A stretch of DNA of 14,173 nucleotides from Clostridia bacterium (GCA_017452035.1 JAFTNE010000060.1:1-14173), one strand, 5' to 3'. Numbered from the stretch's first letter, positions 1 to 7,327 are shown. Translations and numbers: made by a program. The notes: generated by a model not told the origin, from the letters alone.

Positions 1-202
1 GCAAGCCGTACTTTTTCTTGAACTTGTCAACACGTCCGCCTGCATCTACAAGTTTTTGCTTACCTGTAAAGTAGGGGTGACACTTGTTGCAGATTTCAAC
101 CTTGATTGTATTTGTGTTTTTGGTTGTACCTGTTACAAATGTTGCGCCACAAGCACATACAACAGTCGCTTCATGATAATTTGGATGTATACCTTGTTTC
201 AT
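1..202 (-). CDS. rpmE: 50S ribosomal protein L31 (C-terminus cut by window edge)
   Basis: Structural protein of the large ribosomal subunit. The visible 67 residues begin [19 protein letters not shown] and end KKKYGL, matching the usual 65-70-residue L31, so only the last residue or two and the stop lie outside. Cys16, Cys18, Cys38 and Cys41 form the zinc-binding set of the zinc-containing (C+) type of L31. Zinc-limited bacteria often swap this type for a Cys-less paralogue; that is family knowledge, and no paralogue is in the window. The ATG is preceded on the minus strand by a GAGGTG Shine-Dalgarno site about 4 bases upstream. The gene is transcribed away from rpmH and has its own promoter at 250-278. 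Confidence 0.96.
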   Translation of the reverse strand, partial: MKQGIHPNYHEATVVCACGATFVTGTTKNTNTIKVEICNKCHPYFTGKQKLVDAGGRVDKFKKKYGL

Positions 203-249
203 ATCGCACCTCGCCCTTTATATTTGGAACTCCGTTCCACAGCCTTTTT

Positions 250-278
250 ATTTTACTATAACAAAATTGATTCGTCAA
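250..278 (-). promoter_or_regulatory. Predicted sigma-A type promoter of rpmE
   Basis: On the minus strand TTGACG (273-278) and TAAAAT (250-255) are separated by exactly 17 bp. Transcription would start near 243, giving a leader of about 40 nt that carries the Shine-Dalgarno site. An overlapping TATAGT at 255-260 is too close to the -35 (12 bp) to be used with it. Confidence 0.7.
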
Positions 279-470
279 GCGTTTTTGCATAAATTTGGTT
301 TGGGGTATTGGGGCGTATTGCAAGCAACCGTGACGATGCTTGAACAACATCGCCATTGATGTTGTGTGCATTTTTGAGGAGGGACAAGCTCCATTGAGGC
401 ATTTTGTAAATGACCTATTTGTCGTGCCAGGAGGGGTGTGGTGTAGTTGTTTTTCTTCAAAATGTTACCT

Positions 471-488
471 TTGTATATTTATATACAA
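471..488. repeat. Perfect inverted repeat upstream of the rpmH promoter
   Basis: TTGTATAT-TT-ATATACAA is an 8+2+8 perfect inverted repeat, about 50 bp upstream of the rpmH -35 element. The 13-mer TTTGTATATTTAT, covering its left arm and centre (470-482), recurs at 543-555 inside the spacer of the rpmH promoter. This arrangement resembles paired protein-binding sites, but it is also compatible with chance in AT-rich DNA. Confidence 0.4.
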
Positions 489-537
489 CAAATGCGCAAA
501 ATTACACAAATCGTGCAAGGGAAAACTGACCAAATAC

Positions 538-566
538 TTGACTTTGTATATTTATTTTGATAAAAT
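538..566 (+). promoter_or_regulatory. Predicted sigma-A type promoter of the rpmH operon
   Basis: TTGACT (538-543) and TAAAAT (561-566) are separated by 17 bp. The expected transcription start is near 573, giving a leader of about 105 nt before rpmH. The leader contains a short GCGC-acaa-GCGC hairpin near 644-656, just upstream of the Shine-Dalgarno site. Confidence 0.72.
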
Positions 567-678
567 ACCGATGTATGTTATGCTCATCAATATGCGCTTT
601 TGCAAACGTGATGAAAAAACATACCAAAATGTTAGATAATTTTTGGCGCACAAGCGCTGACAGAAAGGAGACAGAAAA

Positions 679-813
679 ATGAAAAGAACTTACCAACCTA
701 AGAAAAGACAAAGAAGCAAAGTACACGGTTTCAGAGCAAGAATGAAGACAACCGGTGGTCGCAGAGTACTTGCACGTCGTCGTGCAAAGGGTCGTCACGC
801 TCTTTCTGCTTAA
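679..813 (+). CDS. rpmH: 50S ribosomal protein L34
   Basis: A 44-residue, highly basic protein starting [20 protein letters not shown] and ending KGRHALSA. Both length and sequence are typical of bacterial L34, a 23S rRNA-binding protein of the large subunit. The ATG follows AAAGGAG at 664-670 with 8-nt spacing. It is the first gene of the rpmH-rnpA-yidD-yidC-jag operon; the stop is 15 bp before the rnpA start. The pairing with rnpA is the near-universal bacterial arrangement. Confidence 0.98.
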   Translation: MKRTYQPKKRQRSKVHGFRARMKTTGGRRVLARRRAKGRHALSA

Positions 814-828
814 CAAGAGGAACGCAAC

Positions 829-1158
829 TTGAAGTCTATTTACAGACTTAAGAAAAACTATCAATATAACTACGTGTACAAGCACGCCAAAAGTGTTGGG
901 GACAGAAACTTTTTGATACTTTTCTGCACAAGTAACGTTGCGCAGTCCAAAGTGGGATTTTCCATCAGCAAAAAGTATGGTGGCGCAGTACAACGCAATC
1001 GCATACGCCGTCAAATGAAGGCTGTAATGTCCACCATTATGCCCAGCCTCAAAAATGGTTACAACTTGGTGATTATTCCTCGCAAAAGTGAGGCATACTT
1101 GCACAAGGACATTGTTTTGAGCTTGACCAAACTACTCAAAAGGGCCGAATTGGTATGA
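829..1158 (+). CDS. rnpA: Ribonuclease P protein component
   Basis: The protein subunit of RNase P binds the catalytic RNA and the pre-tRNA 5' leader and helps remove that leader. The 109-residue product has the usual RnpA length and carries the RNR signature region RNRIRRQMK at residues 56-64, preceded by the central strand KVGFSISKKYGGAVQ. Translation appears to begin at a TTG codon at 829, served by AGAGG at 816-820 with 8-nt spacing. No in-frame ATG fits the conserved N-terminus better. The TGA stop overlaps the ATG of yidD (ATGA at 1155-1158), which suggests translational coupling. Confidence 0.96.
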   Translation: MKSIYRLKKNYQYNYVYKHAKSVGDRNFLILFCTSNVAQSKVGFSISKKYGGAVQRNRIRRQMKAVMSTIMPSLKNGYNLVIIPRKSEAYLHKDIVLSLTKLLKRAELV

Positions 1159-1400
1159 AATACATTGCCATTGCACTACTAAAATTGTACAAAGCAACCT
1201 TTTCTAAATGGAAGGGCAAAAAAACTTGCATTTACACGCCAAGTTGCTCGGTGTACTCGATGGAGGCATACAAGGAGTTTGGCTTTGTAAAGGGAAGTTG
1301 GCTAACACTAAAACGTCTTTGCCGTTGCGCACCCTGGAAAACTGGTGGGTTTGACCCCATTCCAACCAACCTAAAAGGCAACGCCAAATGGCATGTGTAG
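1155..1400 (+). CDS. yidD: Membrane protein insertion efficiency factor YidD
   Basis: An 81-residue YidD family (DUF37) protein. Known YidD proteins sit at the inner face of the membrane and assist YidC-dependent insertion. The family core is clear: CIYTPSCSVYSMEAY at residues 25-39, GSWLTLKRLCRCAPW at 47-61, then GGFDPIP at 64-70. Cys25, Cys31, Cys56 and Cys58 are at the usual places. The N-terminal helix, residues 1-19, is amphipathic and basic, fitting peripheral membrane binding. The start codon overlaps the rnpA stop by 4 nt, and yidC, its functional partner, follows after 59 bp. That gap can fold into an imperfect hairpin (about 1400-1432) of unknown relevance. Confidence 0.95.
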   Translation: MKYIAIALLKLYKATFSKWKGKKTCIYTPSCSVYSMEAYKEFGFVKGSWLTLKRLCRCAPWKTGGFDPIPTNLKGNAKWHV

Positions 1401-1459
1401 TGTGGTTGTAAGCTTTTAGCTAAACAACACAAGTTTATTGATGTTTTTTAGGAGACAAA

Positions 1460-2806
1460 ATGAAAAGAAAACTTAATTTGATACTCAACGTTGTTCTTTT
1501 GGTCGTTTTGTGTTTGACGGTTTTTGCCGGTTGTACACAAAAAAAGGTAGACCCATGGGAAATTGAATCCAGTCTTAACTTGGTAGGCCGTATCGTAAAG
1601 GCTATGCACGGTTGGATTGGTTCATACGGATGGACAGTTGTTGTATTTACCGTATTTTTGAAGATCTTGATGTTGCCACTTGATTTTTGGCAACGCCTAA
1701 GTGGCAAAAAGATGTCTGTAAAGATGCAAATGATGCAACCTTACATTGCAGAAATCGACAAACGCTACGGTGCTGACTCTCAAAAGGGAGCAGAAGAAAA
1801 GCAAAAGCTATTCAAAAAGCATGGTTACAACATGACGTCAAGCTGTTTGCCAATGATCGTTACAATGGTTGTATTCTTCATTATGTTTGGTGGCTTGCGT
1901 AGCTACTCAACATACAGCAGTGTACAAACGTTCAACGCTCTTTCTCAAACATACTACCAAACCTATGCAGAACAAATTGTAAACAAAACACCAACAACCC
2001 CTGCTGAACAAAAGGCTCACGACGTTTTTGTTGAAGCTTACAACGAAGTTGGTGGAAAGCTTGTTGATGGCAAGTACAATGCAAAGTTCGACAAAAACGA
2101 GTACAGTAAAGTTGCTTACAGTATAAAGGCTATCCAAGACGAAACTACCCGACTTGCAGGTTCAAGTGATACTGCAAACAAAGAGTTGGGCAAACAATTG
2201 GAAAACCTTATTGCTAATTACAGCACTACTGTAACAGAGGCTATCCAAACAAAGTACTCCCAAATGGAAGAAGGTTGGTTGTGGATTCAAAACATTGCTC
2301 AACCAGACACATGGGAGTCCATCTTCCCACAATACGACAGTGGTTCTAACAGCTTTGTAAGCCTTGTGGATATGTCCCACTACGGTGACGAAACAAACGG
2401 TAAAGAGCTTTACAACACCATTAGAAATGCCGTTTTGGCAACTGGTGACCGTGGCGAGAAGGGTACTTGGAACGGACTTATGATTTTGCCAATTTTGTCA
2501 GTAGGACTTTCCTTCCTGTCTATGTTTGTAGCGCAAGCTATGGAAAAGACTGGCAAAAAAGGTCAACAACAAACATCCACCGAGCAACAGCAACAACAAT
2601 CCAACAAAGCAACAATGATTATGATGCCTTTGATGATGGCTTACTTTGGCTTTATCTACACTGGCGCATTTGGTATCTACATGGTAGTAAACTACTTTAT
2701 TAGTATCATTTCTACAATTGCTTTGAAGGCGCCCATAGATAAGGTGGTTCAAAAAGATATTGCAAAAATGCAAGTGGACAGCGGTAAAGCAAGTTATATG
2801 AGGTAA
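1460..2806 (+). CDS. yidC: YidC/Oxa1-family membrane protein insertase (lipoprotein type, enlarged outer loop)
   Basis: Inserts and folds membrane proteins, alone or with SecYEG. Residues 1-24 are a lipoprotein signal peptide ending FAG before Cys25. Core helices: about 56-76 (GWTVVVFTVFLKILMLPLDF), 128-147, 338-359, 384-402 and 404-421. The cytosolic hairpin between the first two spans about 82-125. The groove position that is Arg in Bacillus homologues appears to be Lys68. Between the second and third core helices there are about 190 residues, whereas Bacillus SpoIIIJ has only a short outer loop there. Residues 150-270 look like an insertion ahead of the conserved GWLWIQNIAQPD segment. The cytosolic loop at 361-383 is Gln-rich. 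The 448-residue length against about 260-290 in Bacilli reflects this insertion. The ATG follows AGGAG at 1450-1454. Confidence 0.94.
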   Translation: MKRKLNLILNVVLLVVLCLTVFAGCTQKKVDPWEIESSLNLVGRIVKAMHGWIGSYGWTVVVFTVFLKILMLPLDFWQRLSGKKMSVKMQMMQPYIAEIDKRYGADSQKGAEEKQKLFKKHGYNMTSSCLPMIVTMVVFFIMFGGLRSYSTYSSVQTFNALSQTYYQTYAEQIVNKTPTTPAEQKAHDVFVEAYNEVGGKLVDGKYNAKFDKNEYSKVAYSIKAIQDETTRLAGSSDTANKELGKQLENLIANYSTTVTEAIQTKYSQMEEGWLWIQNIAQPDTWESIFPQYDSGSNSFVSLVDMSHYGDETNGKELYNTIRNAVLATGDRGEKGTWNGLMILPILSVGLSFLSMFVAQAMEKTGKKGQQQTSTEQQQQQSNKATMIMMPLMMAYFGFIYTGAFGIYMVVNYFISIISTIALKAPIDKVVQKDIAKMQVDSGKASYMR

Positions 2807-2808
2807 TT

Positions 2809-3492
2809 ATGAAAACAACACAAGCATCCGGAAAAACTCTTGATGGTGCTGTAGAAAAAGCCTTGGCTGAACTTGGACTTACTCGCGAACAAGTGGACGT
2901 AAAAGTTCTACAAGAAGGGGGATTTTTGAAAAATTTTAAGGTAGAAGTTACCGAAATTTTGACCCCTGCACAAGAAATCCAAGAGTTTTTACAAAACATC
3001 ATCACAAAAATGGGTATCACTGACGGCGTTGTTGAACTTGGTCAAGTTGACGATGCAATCGTGCTAAACATCAAGTGCGAAAACACTGGTAACGTAATTG
3101 GCTACCGTGGCGAAACTTTGGACGCATTGCAATACCTTTGCAGTTTGATGCTTAACGACAAATCTAGTGGCTTTAAGCGTGTAATTTTGGACTGCGAAGG
3201 CTACCGTCAAAAGAGAGAAAAAACTCTCAAAAAGTTGGCTGGTAACATTGAGCAAAAGGTAAAACGCACAGGCGTTGCAGTTAGCCTCGAGCCAATGAAC
3301 CCCTACGAAAGACGCATCATCCATACAGCATTGCAAAACAGCAAGCATGTTACTACCGAAAGCGAAGGTCAAGGCGTAAACAGACACATTGTCGTAAGCC
3401 CCAAGCAACAAAGCAACATCTTGAACGCAATCAATGCGCCACGCAAAACACTTAACTTTGTGTATCGTAGCGAAAAGAAAAAACGCAGATAA
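2809..3492 (+). CDS. jag: Jag/KhpB, KH and R3H domain RNA-binding protein
   Basis: A 227-residue RNA-binding protein, also called KhpB or EloR. In other Bacillota it associates with KhpA and influences cell elongation and small-RNA biology. Domains in order: Jag-N at about 1-50 (SGKTLDGAVEKALAELG), a KH domain at about 77-155 with the GYRG loop at 98-101 followed by ETLDALQYL, and an R3H domain at about 160-225 containing NPYERRIIHTALQ. A basic tail KKKRR ends the protein. The start is 3 nt after the yidC stop, and its Shine-Dalgarno GAGG (2800-2803) lies in the end of yidC, implying coupled translation. It is the last gene of the operon, followed by a terminator. Confidence 0.96.
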   Translation: MKTTQASGKTLDGAVEKALAELGLTREQVDVKVLQEGGFLKNFKVEVTEILTPAQEIQEFLQNIITKMGITDGVVELGQVDDAIVLNIKCENTGNVIGYRGETLDALQYLCSLMLNDKSSGFKRVILDCEGYRQKREKTLKKLAGNIEQKVKRTGVAVSLEPMNPYERRIIHTALQNSKHVTTESEGQGVNRHIVVSPKQQSNILNAINAPRKTLNFVYRSEKKKRR

Positions 3493-3516
3493 CCCATTAC
3501 AAAAATTATTGTAAAC

Positions 3517-3549
3517 AAAAAGAACCTTGAATAATCAAGGTTCTTTTTT
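3517..3549 (+). terminator. Intrinsic terminator of the rpmH-jag operon
   Basis: The 10-bp arm AGAACCTTGA (3521-3530) pairs with TCAAGGTTCT (3535-3544) across the loop ATAA and is followed by a run of T. The A-run before the left arm would make it work on the minus strand as well. Confidence 0.92.
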
Positions 3550-3842
3550 GTTGCCAGTTTGATAAAAATACACTCAACGTTTTATAGTCTTTAATGCGCG
3601 CGATACTTTAAGTTGTCTACACTACTTTTTTGCAATACGTATCACATTTTTTTGAAAATATGCTGATTTTTTAATAAAGATTATGATACGACCTGCTCAA
3701 CATATGTGCAGTTGCTTTTAATGCAACAATACTACTGATTGACAATTTGCAAAACGAGTGAGTTTTGTGGTTAATTTTACAGTTAGTCAAATCCCAATAA
3801 TGTTTGTGCAAGTAAAATTGTGGCTATTTCTCAACAAAACAG

Positions 3843-3870
3843 TTGCATAAAATTGTACAGATGATATAAT
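3843..3870 (+). promoter_or_regulatory. Predicted promoter of the zinc-ribbon membrane protein gene
   Basis: TTGCAT (3843-3848) and a perfect TATAAT (3865-3870) are separated by 16 bp. A TG dinucleotide one base before the -10 makes it an extended -10 promoter. The start near 3877 leaves a 40-nt leader and rules out the in-frame ATG at 3873 as the translation start. Confidence 0.72.
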
Positions 3871-3917
3871 GTATGTGCAATTTGCAAACGTGCTTTGCTA
3901 AACAGGAGAGGAGAAAT

Positions 3918-4373
3918 ATGAGTACGCTTACTAAAAAAGAGGCTATAAAACAAAACTGGGGTAACTTTTTTATCTTTTTTGCAATTTGTGTTGGATGTGT
4001 TGTAGGACACTTTTTTATCAAAAGCGACTGGAAATACGCGCTGTTGTTTTTTGGTGCAGTTGCACTGTGGCTGGCTTTTAGTGGCCTAATTAAAGGTTTC
4101 CAAAAGATAAATCGCAGTTTTTGCAAAAATTGTGGCGCATACATTAACTACAACAATGACAACCACGTTTCTTGGAGGGTGGAAAACAGACGTATTGTGG
4201 GCACAAAAGTGTATTTTACCGTATACTTCGAGTGTACCTGCCCCGATTGTGGCCGTCAACGCTTTTTTACCAAAGACATGCTACTTGCATCCTACGACAA
4301 GGATACAAACACCATAGAGGAACGCGACCCATACGAGTGGGCAAAAGACCTGTTTTGGACGGAAAAAGATTAG
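3918..4373 (+). CDS. Unrecognised two-helix membrane protein with zinc-ribbon-like domain
   Basis: I do not recognise this 151-residue protein. Two hydrophobic helices, about 16-34 (FFIFFAICVGCVVGHFF) and 40-58 (YALLFFGAVALWLAFSGL), are joined by a short loop and followed by a soluble domain. That domain has Cys69-x2-Cys72 (CKNCG) and Cys106-x-Cys108-x2-Cys111 (CTCPDCG) about 34 residues later, the spacing of a zinc ribbon with two knuckles. The tail is acidic with several Trp and Tyr. The ATG is chosen because AGGAGAGGAG at 3904-3913 precedes it and the promoter lies just upstream; an in-frame ATG 45 nt earlier lies at the -10. It forms a monocistronic unit with its own terminator, between jag and the convergent rsmG. 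Function unknown; the helix-ribbon layout is seen in many small sensor or scaffold proteins, which does not settle its role. Confidence 0.85.
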   Translation: MSTLTKKEAIKQNWGNFFIFFAICVGCVVGHFFIKSDWKYALLFFGAVALWLAFSGLIKGFQKINRSFCKNCGAYINYNNDNHVSWRVENRRIVGTKVYFTVYFECTCPDCGRQRFFTKDMLLASYDKDTNTIEERDPYEWAKDLFWTEKD

Positions 4374-4469
4374 TAAACTACTGAAAAACTGGCAAGACAC
4401 GGGCGCGTTACGTTGCGCCTCGTCTTTCAACAAGATATTGAACTTTTTCAACAATACACTAAATACAAA

Positions 4470-4507
4470 AAGAGCCATGGATACCCGCCATGGCTCTTGT
4501 TTTTTTA
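4470..4507. terminator. Bidirectional intrinsic terminator between two convergent genes
   Basis: AAGAGCCATGG (4470-4480) pairs with CCATGGCTCTT (4488-4498) around a 7-nt loop. On the plus strand TTGTTTTTTT-type sequence follows; on the minus strand the left flank gives TTTTTGTATTT. It can therefore end both the plus-strand zinc-ribbon gene and the minus-strand mnmE-mnmG-rsmG group. Confidence 0.9.
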
Positions 4508-4630
4508 TCGTTTTGTGTGACTTTTGCTTGTGTGTAGCACGTTTTTAAGTACACGTGTGTTTGTTTTGGGCAACAGTAGGTCAATTTACCAACTGGTTTG
4601 CATTGCGCGTTGTGTCGTCAAAACTGAGGC

Positions 4631-5308
4631 CTACAAAGGCATTTTGCGAGGTTTGTTTTGGCCACGTGGGTAAACCTTTGGTGTATGGGCAATTTTGCGA
4701 TATACAAGCAAGCAACGGTTGCTACCGTTGGGCAAGGTGAACGCAAAGTGCTTTTCCAGTTTGAGGCCCAAAACCTTTGATGCGTTTTTGCCTTCGTCTA
4801 CTTCCGTTAGGTCAGTTTTGTAGGCAAGCACAATGCCACCCACCTTTACAATTTGCGCAGTGTACTCCAACAAAATGGGCAATGGAGCAACGGCGCGCGC
4901 TGTGGCAACGTCAAAACACTCGCTGTGAGTTTTGGCAAAGTCTTCCGCACGGCTGTGAACAAATCGACCAGCAACGCCAATTTGTTCGCAAAGCATTGTA
5001 ACAAAATTGATGCGTTTGGCGAGGCTATCTACCAAAGTTACTTTCACGTCTGGACGAGCAATTTTGAGTGGCAAAGCTGGGAAACCTGCGCCACTGCCGA
5101 TATCGCAAAGGGTTGCATTTTGTGGAATTGCAACGGAGCCGAGTATGCTATCGGCAAAGTGTTTTTGCCAAACGTCCTCCCTTTCGGTGATGGCTGTGAG
5201 GTTGTACTTTTCGTTTTCGGTGCGTAAAAAATCGCAGTAGAAATTCAGTTGCTCTACCATCTTGTCCGTAAGCTCAATATTAGTATTTTGAAAAATAAAT
5301 TGTTTCAT
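4631..5308 (-). CDS. rsmG: 16S rRNA (guanine-527-N7)-methyltransferase RsmG (GidB)
   Basis: Uses S-adenosylmethionine to methylate N7 of G527 in 16S rRNA; loss in other bacteria gives low-level streptomycin resistance. The 225-residue product has the usual length. The Rossmann-type motif I, LCDIGSGAGFPALPLKIARP, spans 67-86, with acidic Asp94 in TLVDSLAKR and SRAEDF at 119-124. The helical N-terminal segment YNLTAITEREDVWQKHFADS (35-54) and the C-terminal YPR...KPRKMPL ending are both diagnostic. The ATG has no recognisable Shine-Dalgarno site (ACAAAACCTT precedes it), yet its N-terminus aligns with the family. It is 130 bp downstream of mnmG, a wide gap for this pair. Confidence 0.96.
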   Translation of the reverse strand: MKQFIFQNTNIELTDKMVEQLNFYCDFLRTENEKYNLTAITEREDVWQKHFADSILGSVAIPQNATLCDIGSGAGFPALPLKIARPDVKVTLVDSLAKRINFVTMLCEQIGVAGRFVHSRAEDFAKTHSECFDVATARAVAPLPILLEYTAQIVKVGGIVLAYKTDLTEVDEGKNASKVLGLKLEKHFAFTLPNGSNRCLLVYRKIAHTPKVYPRGQNKPRKMPL

Positions 5309-5438
5309 AAGGTTTTGTTAAAAATGTTTTTTGTTTGTGGCACAATGGCTATTTGCACTTTGTGCTATTTAGGCATTTTGCCAAAGTGAGTGTTAACGCC
5401 TACAAAAGTTGGCATTTAACCCTTACTTTTGTGTATAA

Positions 5439-7286
5439 CTACTGGCCACGTTGGGCAAGGTACACAATTAGTATTTGAACGTCTGCAGGAGAAACACCAC
5501 TGATGCGCCCTGCTTGACCAAGGTTTTTGGGGCGTATTTTTTGTAGTTTTTGGCGCGCCTCAATGCGCAGTCCATCAATTGCCATGTAGTCGATATCATC
5601 AGGCAAAGGCTTGTTTTCCAGCTTGGATGCTTGGGCGATAGCGTCCATTTCCTTTTGGATGTAACCACGATACTTGCATTCAATTTCCACTTCGGCAAGG
5701 GCATCAGCATCAATATCTTGGAAGTATCCCAGCGTTTGAATATCCTTGATTGTGATGTTTGTACGGCGAAGCATTTCGTCCAAAGTTAGGCCTGCGCCAG
5801 TAACTGGCTCGTTTTTACTTTCAAACAATGGGCCGTAAACTTTTGGAGAAACCACAGTTTTTAGTTGCTTTTCGCAAAGAGCCATTTGCTCCTTTTTGCG
5901 CAAATACTTGGCGTAGCGCTCATCACTTACAAGGCCGATTTGGCGACCAATTTCCGTAAGACGAAGGTCAGCATTGTCTTGACGCAAAACAAGTCGGTGT
6001 TCGGCACGGCTGGTCATCATGCGATAGGGCTCGAACGTTTCCTTGGTGGTGATGTCGTCAATCAACACGCCAATGTAGCTGTTGTCTCGGCGAAAAATTA
6101 CAGGGTCAAGCTTGTTTAGGTAACGTTGCGCATTGATGCCTGCAACCAGACCTTGCGCGCCGGCCTCTTCGTAGCCACTTGTGCCATTGATTTGTCCTGC
6201 AAAAAACAGTCCTTTGATATTTTTGGACATCAACGTTGCATCAAGCTCCGTTGCGTCAATGCAGTCGTACTCAATTGCATAGGCATCACGCATAATTTCC
6301 ACGTCTTCCAAACCTTCGATAGAGTGGTAAATTTGCTCTTGAACGTCTGCCGGCATGCTTGTGGATGCCCCTTGAACGTAAAACTCGCAGGTATCTTCCG
6401 ACTCGGGTTCAAGGAAAATTTGATGACGGTCCTTGTCGGAAAAACGCACGATTTTGTCTTCCAAACTGGGACAATAGCGTGGGCCAACGCCGTTGATACT
6501 GCCATTGTACAGTGGAGCAAGGTGTTTGTTATCCAAAATTACCTGCTTGGTTTGTTCTGTTGTGTAGGTGAGATAGCAACTGCGTTTTGTGGAAGGGATA
6601 CTATCCGTTAGGTAAGAAAATGGCGTAACGTCACTTTCGCCAACCTGCTCGACAGTCTTACTCAAATCAATGGAAGTAAGGCGAACGCGAGCTGGCGTAC
6701 CCGTTTTGAAACGGCGAACAGTAAAGCCAAGGTCTACCAGACTTTGCGTAAGCAATTTGGCATTAGCAAAGCCGTTTGGGCCACTTTCGCGAATACACTT
6801 GCCAACTAATGTGCGCGAGTTGAGGTACACACCACAGCACAAAATCACTGCCTTGGCAGTGTATTGTAAATCTACGGCAGTGGTAACTGTAAAGACACCA
6901 TCATGCACTTCTACCTTGGTTGCCTCGCCTTGGCGAAGGTACAAGTTGGGGGTGCTTTCCACCGTCTTTTTCATGTTGACATGGTACAAGTTTTTGTCCA
7001 CTTGCGCGCGTGGAGAATACACTGCTGGGCCTTTGCCCCTGTTCAACATGCGCATTTGAAGTAGACTTTTGTCGGCGTTAAGTGCCATTTCGCCACCAAG
7101 TGCGTCAATTTCGCGCACAATTTGACCTTTGGCTGTACCACCAATGCTTGGGTTGCAAGCAAGATATGCAACTGTATCAAGGTTTGTTGCTAACATCAGC
7201 GTTTTGCATCCCAGCCTTGCCGTAGCAAGTGCTGCCTCGCATCCAGCATGACCTGCGCCAACAACAATTACGTCAAAATCTTTCAC
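5439..7286 (-). CDS. mnmG: tRNA U34 carboxymethylaminomethyl-modification enzyme, FAD subunit MnmG (GidA)
   Basis: With MnmE it installs the (carboxymethyl)aminomethyl group at C5 of wobble U34 in tRNAs, using FAD, NADH and a folate one-carbon unit. The 615-residue product is near the family norm of 620-630. Visible motifs: FAD dinucleotide fold VIVVGAGHAGCEAALATARLG (positions 6-26), CNPSIGGTAKGQIVREIDALG from Cys44, GKGPAVYSPRAQVDK at 84-98, YCPSLEDKIVRF with Cys272, and the C-terminal GRISGVSPADVQILIVYLAQRG. Cys44 and Cys272 correspond to the two catalytic-site cysteines of the family. Translation starts at GTG, preceded on the minus strand by AGAGG with 7-nt spacing. It is 140 bp downstream of mnmE. 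Confidence 0.97.
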   Translation of the reverse strand: MKDFDVIVVGAGHAGCEAALATARLGCKTLMLATNLDTVAYLACNPSIGGTAKGQIVREIDALGGEMALNADKSLLQMRMLNRGKGPAVYSPRAQVDKNLYHVNMKKTVESTPNLYLRQGEATKVEVHDGVFTVTTAVDLQYTAKAVILCCGVYLNSRTLVGKCIRESGPNGFANAKLLTQSLVDLGFTVRRFKTGTPARVRLTSIDLSKTVEQVGESDVTPFSYLTDSIPSTKRSCYLTYTTEQTKQVILDNKHLAPLYNGSINGVGPRYCPSLEDKIVRFSDKDRHQIFLEPESEDTCEFYVQGASTSMPADVQEQIYHSIEGLEDVEIMRDAYAIEYDCIDATELDATLMSKNIKGLFFAGQINGTSGYEEAGAQGLVAGINAQRYLNKLDPVIFRRDNSYIGVLIDDITTKETFEPYRMMTSRAEHRLVLRQDNADLRLTEIGRQIGLVSDERYAKYLRKKEQMALCEKQLKTVVSPKVYGPLFESKNEPVTGAGLTLDEMLRRTNITIKDIQTLGYFQDIDADALAEVEIECKYRGYIQKEMDAIAQASKLENKPLPDDIDYMAIDGLRIEARQKLQKIRPKNLGQAGRISGVSPADVQILIVYLAQRGQ

Positions 7287-7327
7287 TATTTTACCTCTAA
7301 TTTCTTGGGTCTAATTTGTTAAAACGT

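Larger units (their letters stand above)
203..678. other. Divergent intergenic region rpmE/rpmH, no gene seen
   Basis: This 476-bp spacer holds the rpmE promoter on the left and the rpmH promoter on the right. Between them, about 290-530 is open for short stretches in several frames, but none has a good start with a spaced Shine-Dalgarno site and a plausible protein. It contains an 8-bp-stem hairpin (ACAACATC at 344-351 with GATGTTGT at 358-365) and purine-rich tracts GAGGAGGG (near 377) and AGGAGGGG (near 430) that are not followed by reasonable reading frames. A small RNA here is possible but not supported. dnaA, which often lies next to rpmH in Bacillota, is absent. Confidence 0.6.
3493..3917. 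other. Intergenic region after jag, no gene seen
   Basis: After the terminator this 425-bp AT-rich spacer has no frame with a credible start. It ends in the promoter and Shine-Dalgarno site of the next gene. A TTGACA at 3739-3744 has no well-spaced -10. Small hairpins occur (CAAAAC/GTTTTG at 3750-3767; GTTGC/GCAAC near 3712-3728). GCAATACGTATCAC at 3632-3645 resembles part of the repeat found near 11.9 kb. The spacer lies at the inferred left breakpoint of the inverted mnmE-mnmG-rsmG block. Confidence 0.5.

Noticed and set aside
340..639. A 99-residue open frame in the rpmE-rpmH spacer, with GAGGAGG near its start region
   Set aside because: The frame runs through the rpmH promoter, the purine-rich tract is not suitably spaced from a start codon, and the peptide is Cys/Tyr/Phe-rich without recognisable character.
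502..1104. A 200-residue open frame on the minus strand across rpmH and rnpA
   Set aside because: It lies antisense to two certain genes and covers the rpmH promoter. Its product is low-complexity with no family resemblance, so it is a shadow of the coding strand.
1400..1459. A MifM-like regulatory leader between yidD and yidC
   Set aside because: An imperfect hairpin exists, but it does not cover the yidC ribosome site, and there is no small open frame with arrest-peptide features.
4394..4426. GC-rich hairpin (AAGAC...GGCGC, loop GTTACGTT, GCGCC...GTCTT) after the zinc-ribbon gene
   Set aside because: The stem is interrupted by an internal loop and is followed only by a short TTTC, while a much better terminator lies 45 bp further on.
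5430..5438. TGTGTATAA, a perfect reverse-strand DnaA-box form (TTATACACA)
   Set aside because: It is a single site just past the mnmG stop with no neighbouring boxes or unwinding element, so it does not indicate an origin.
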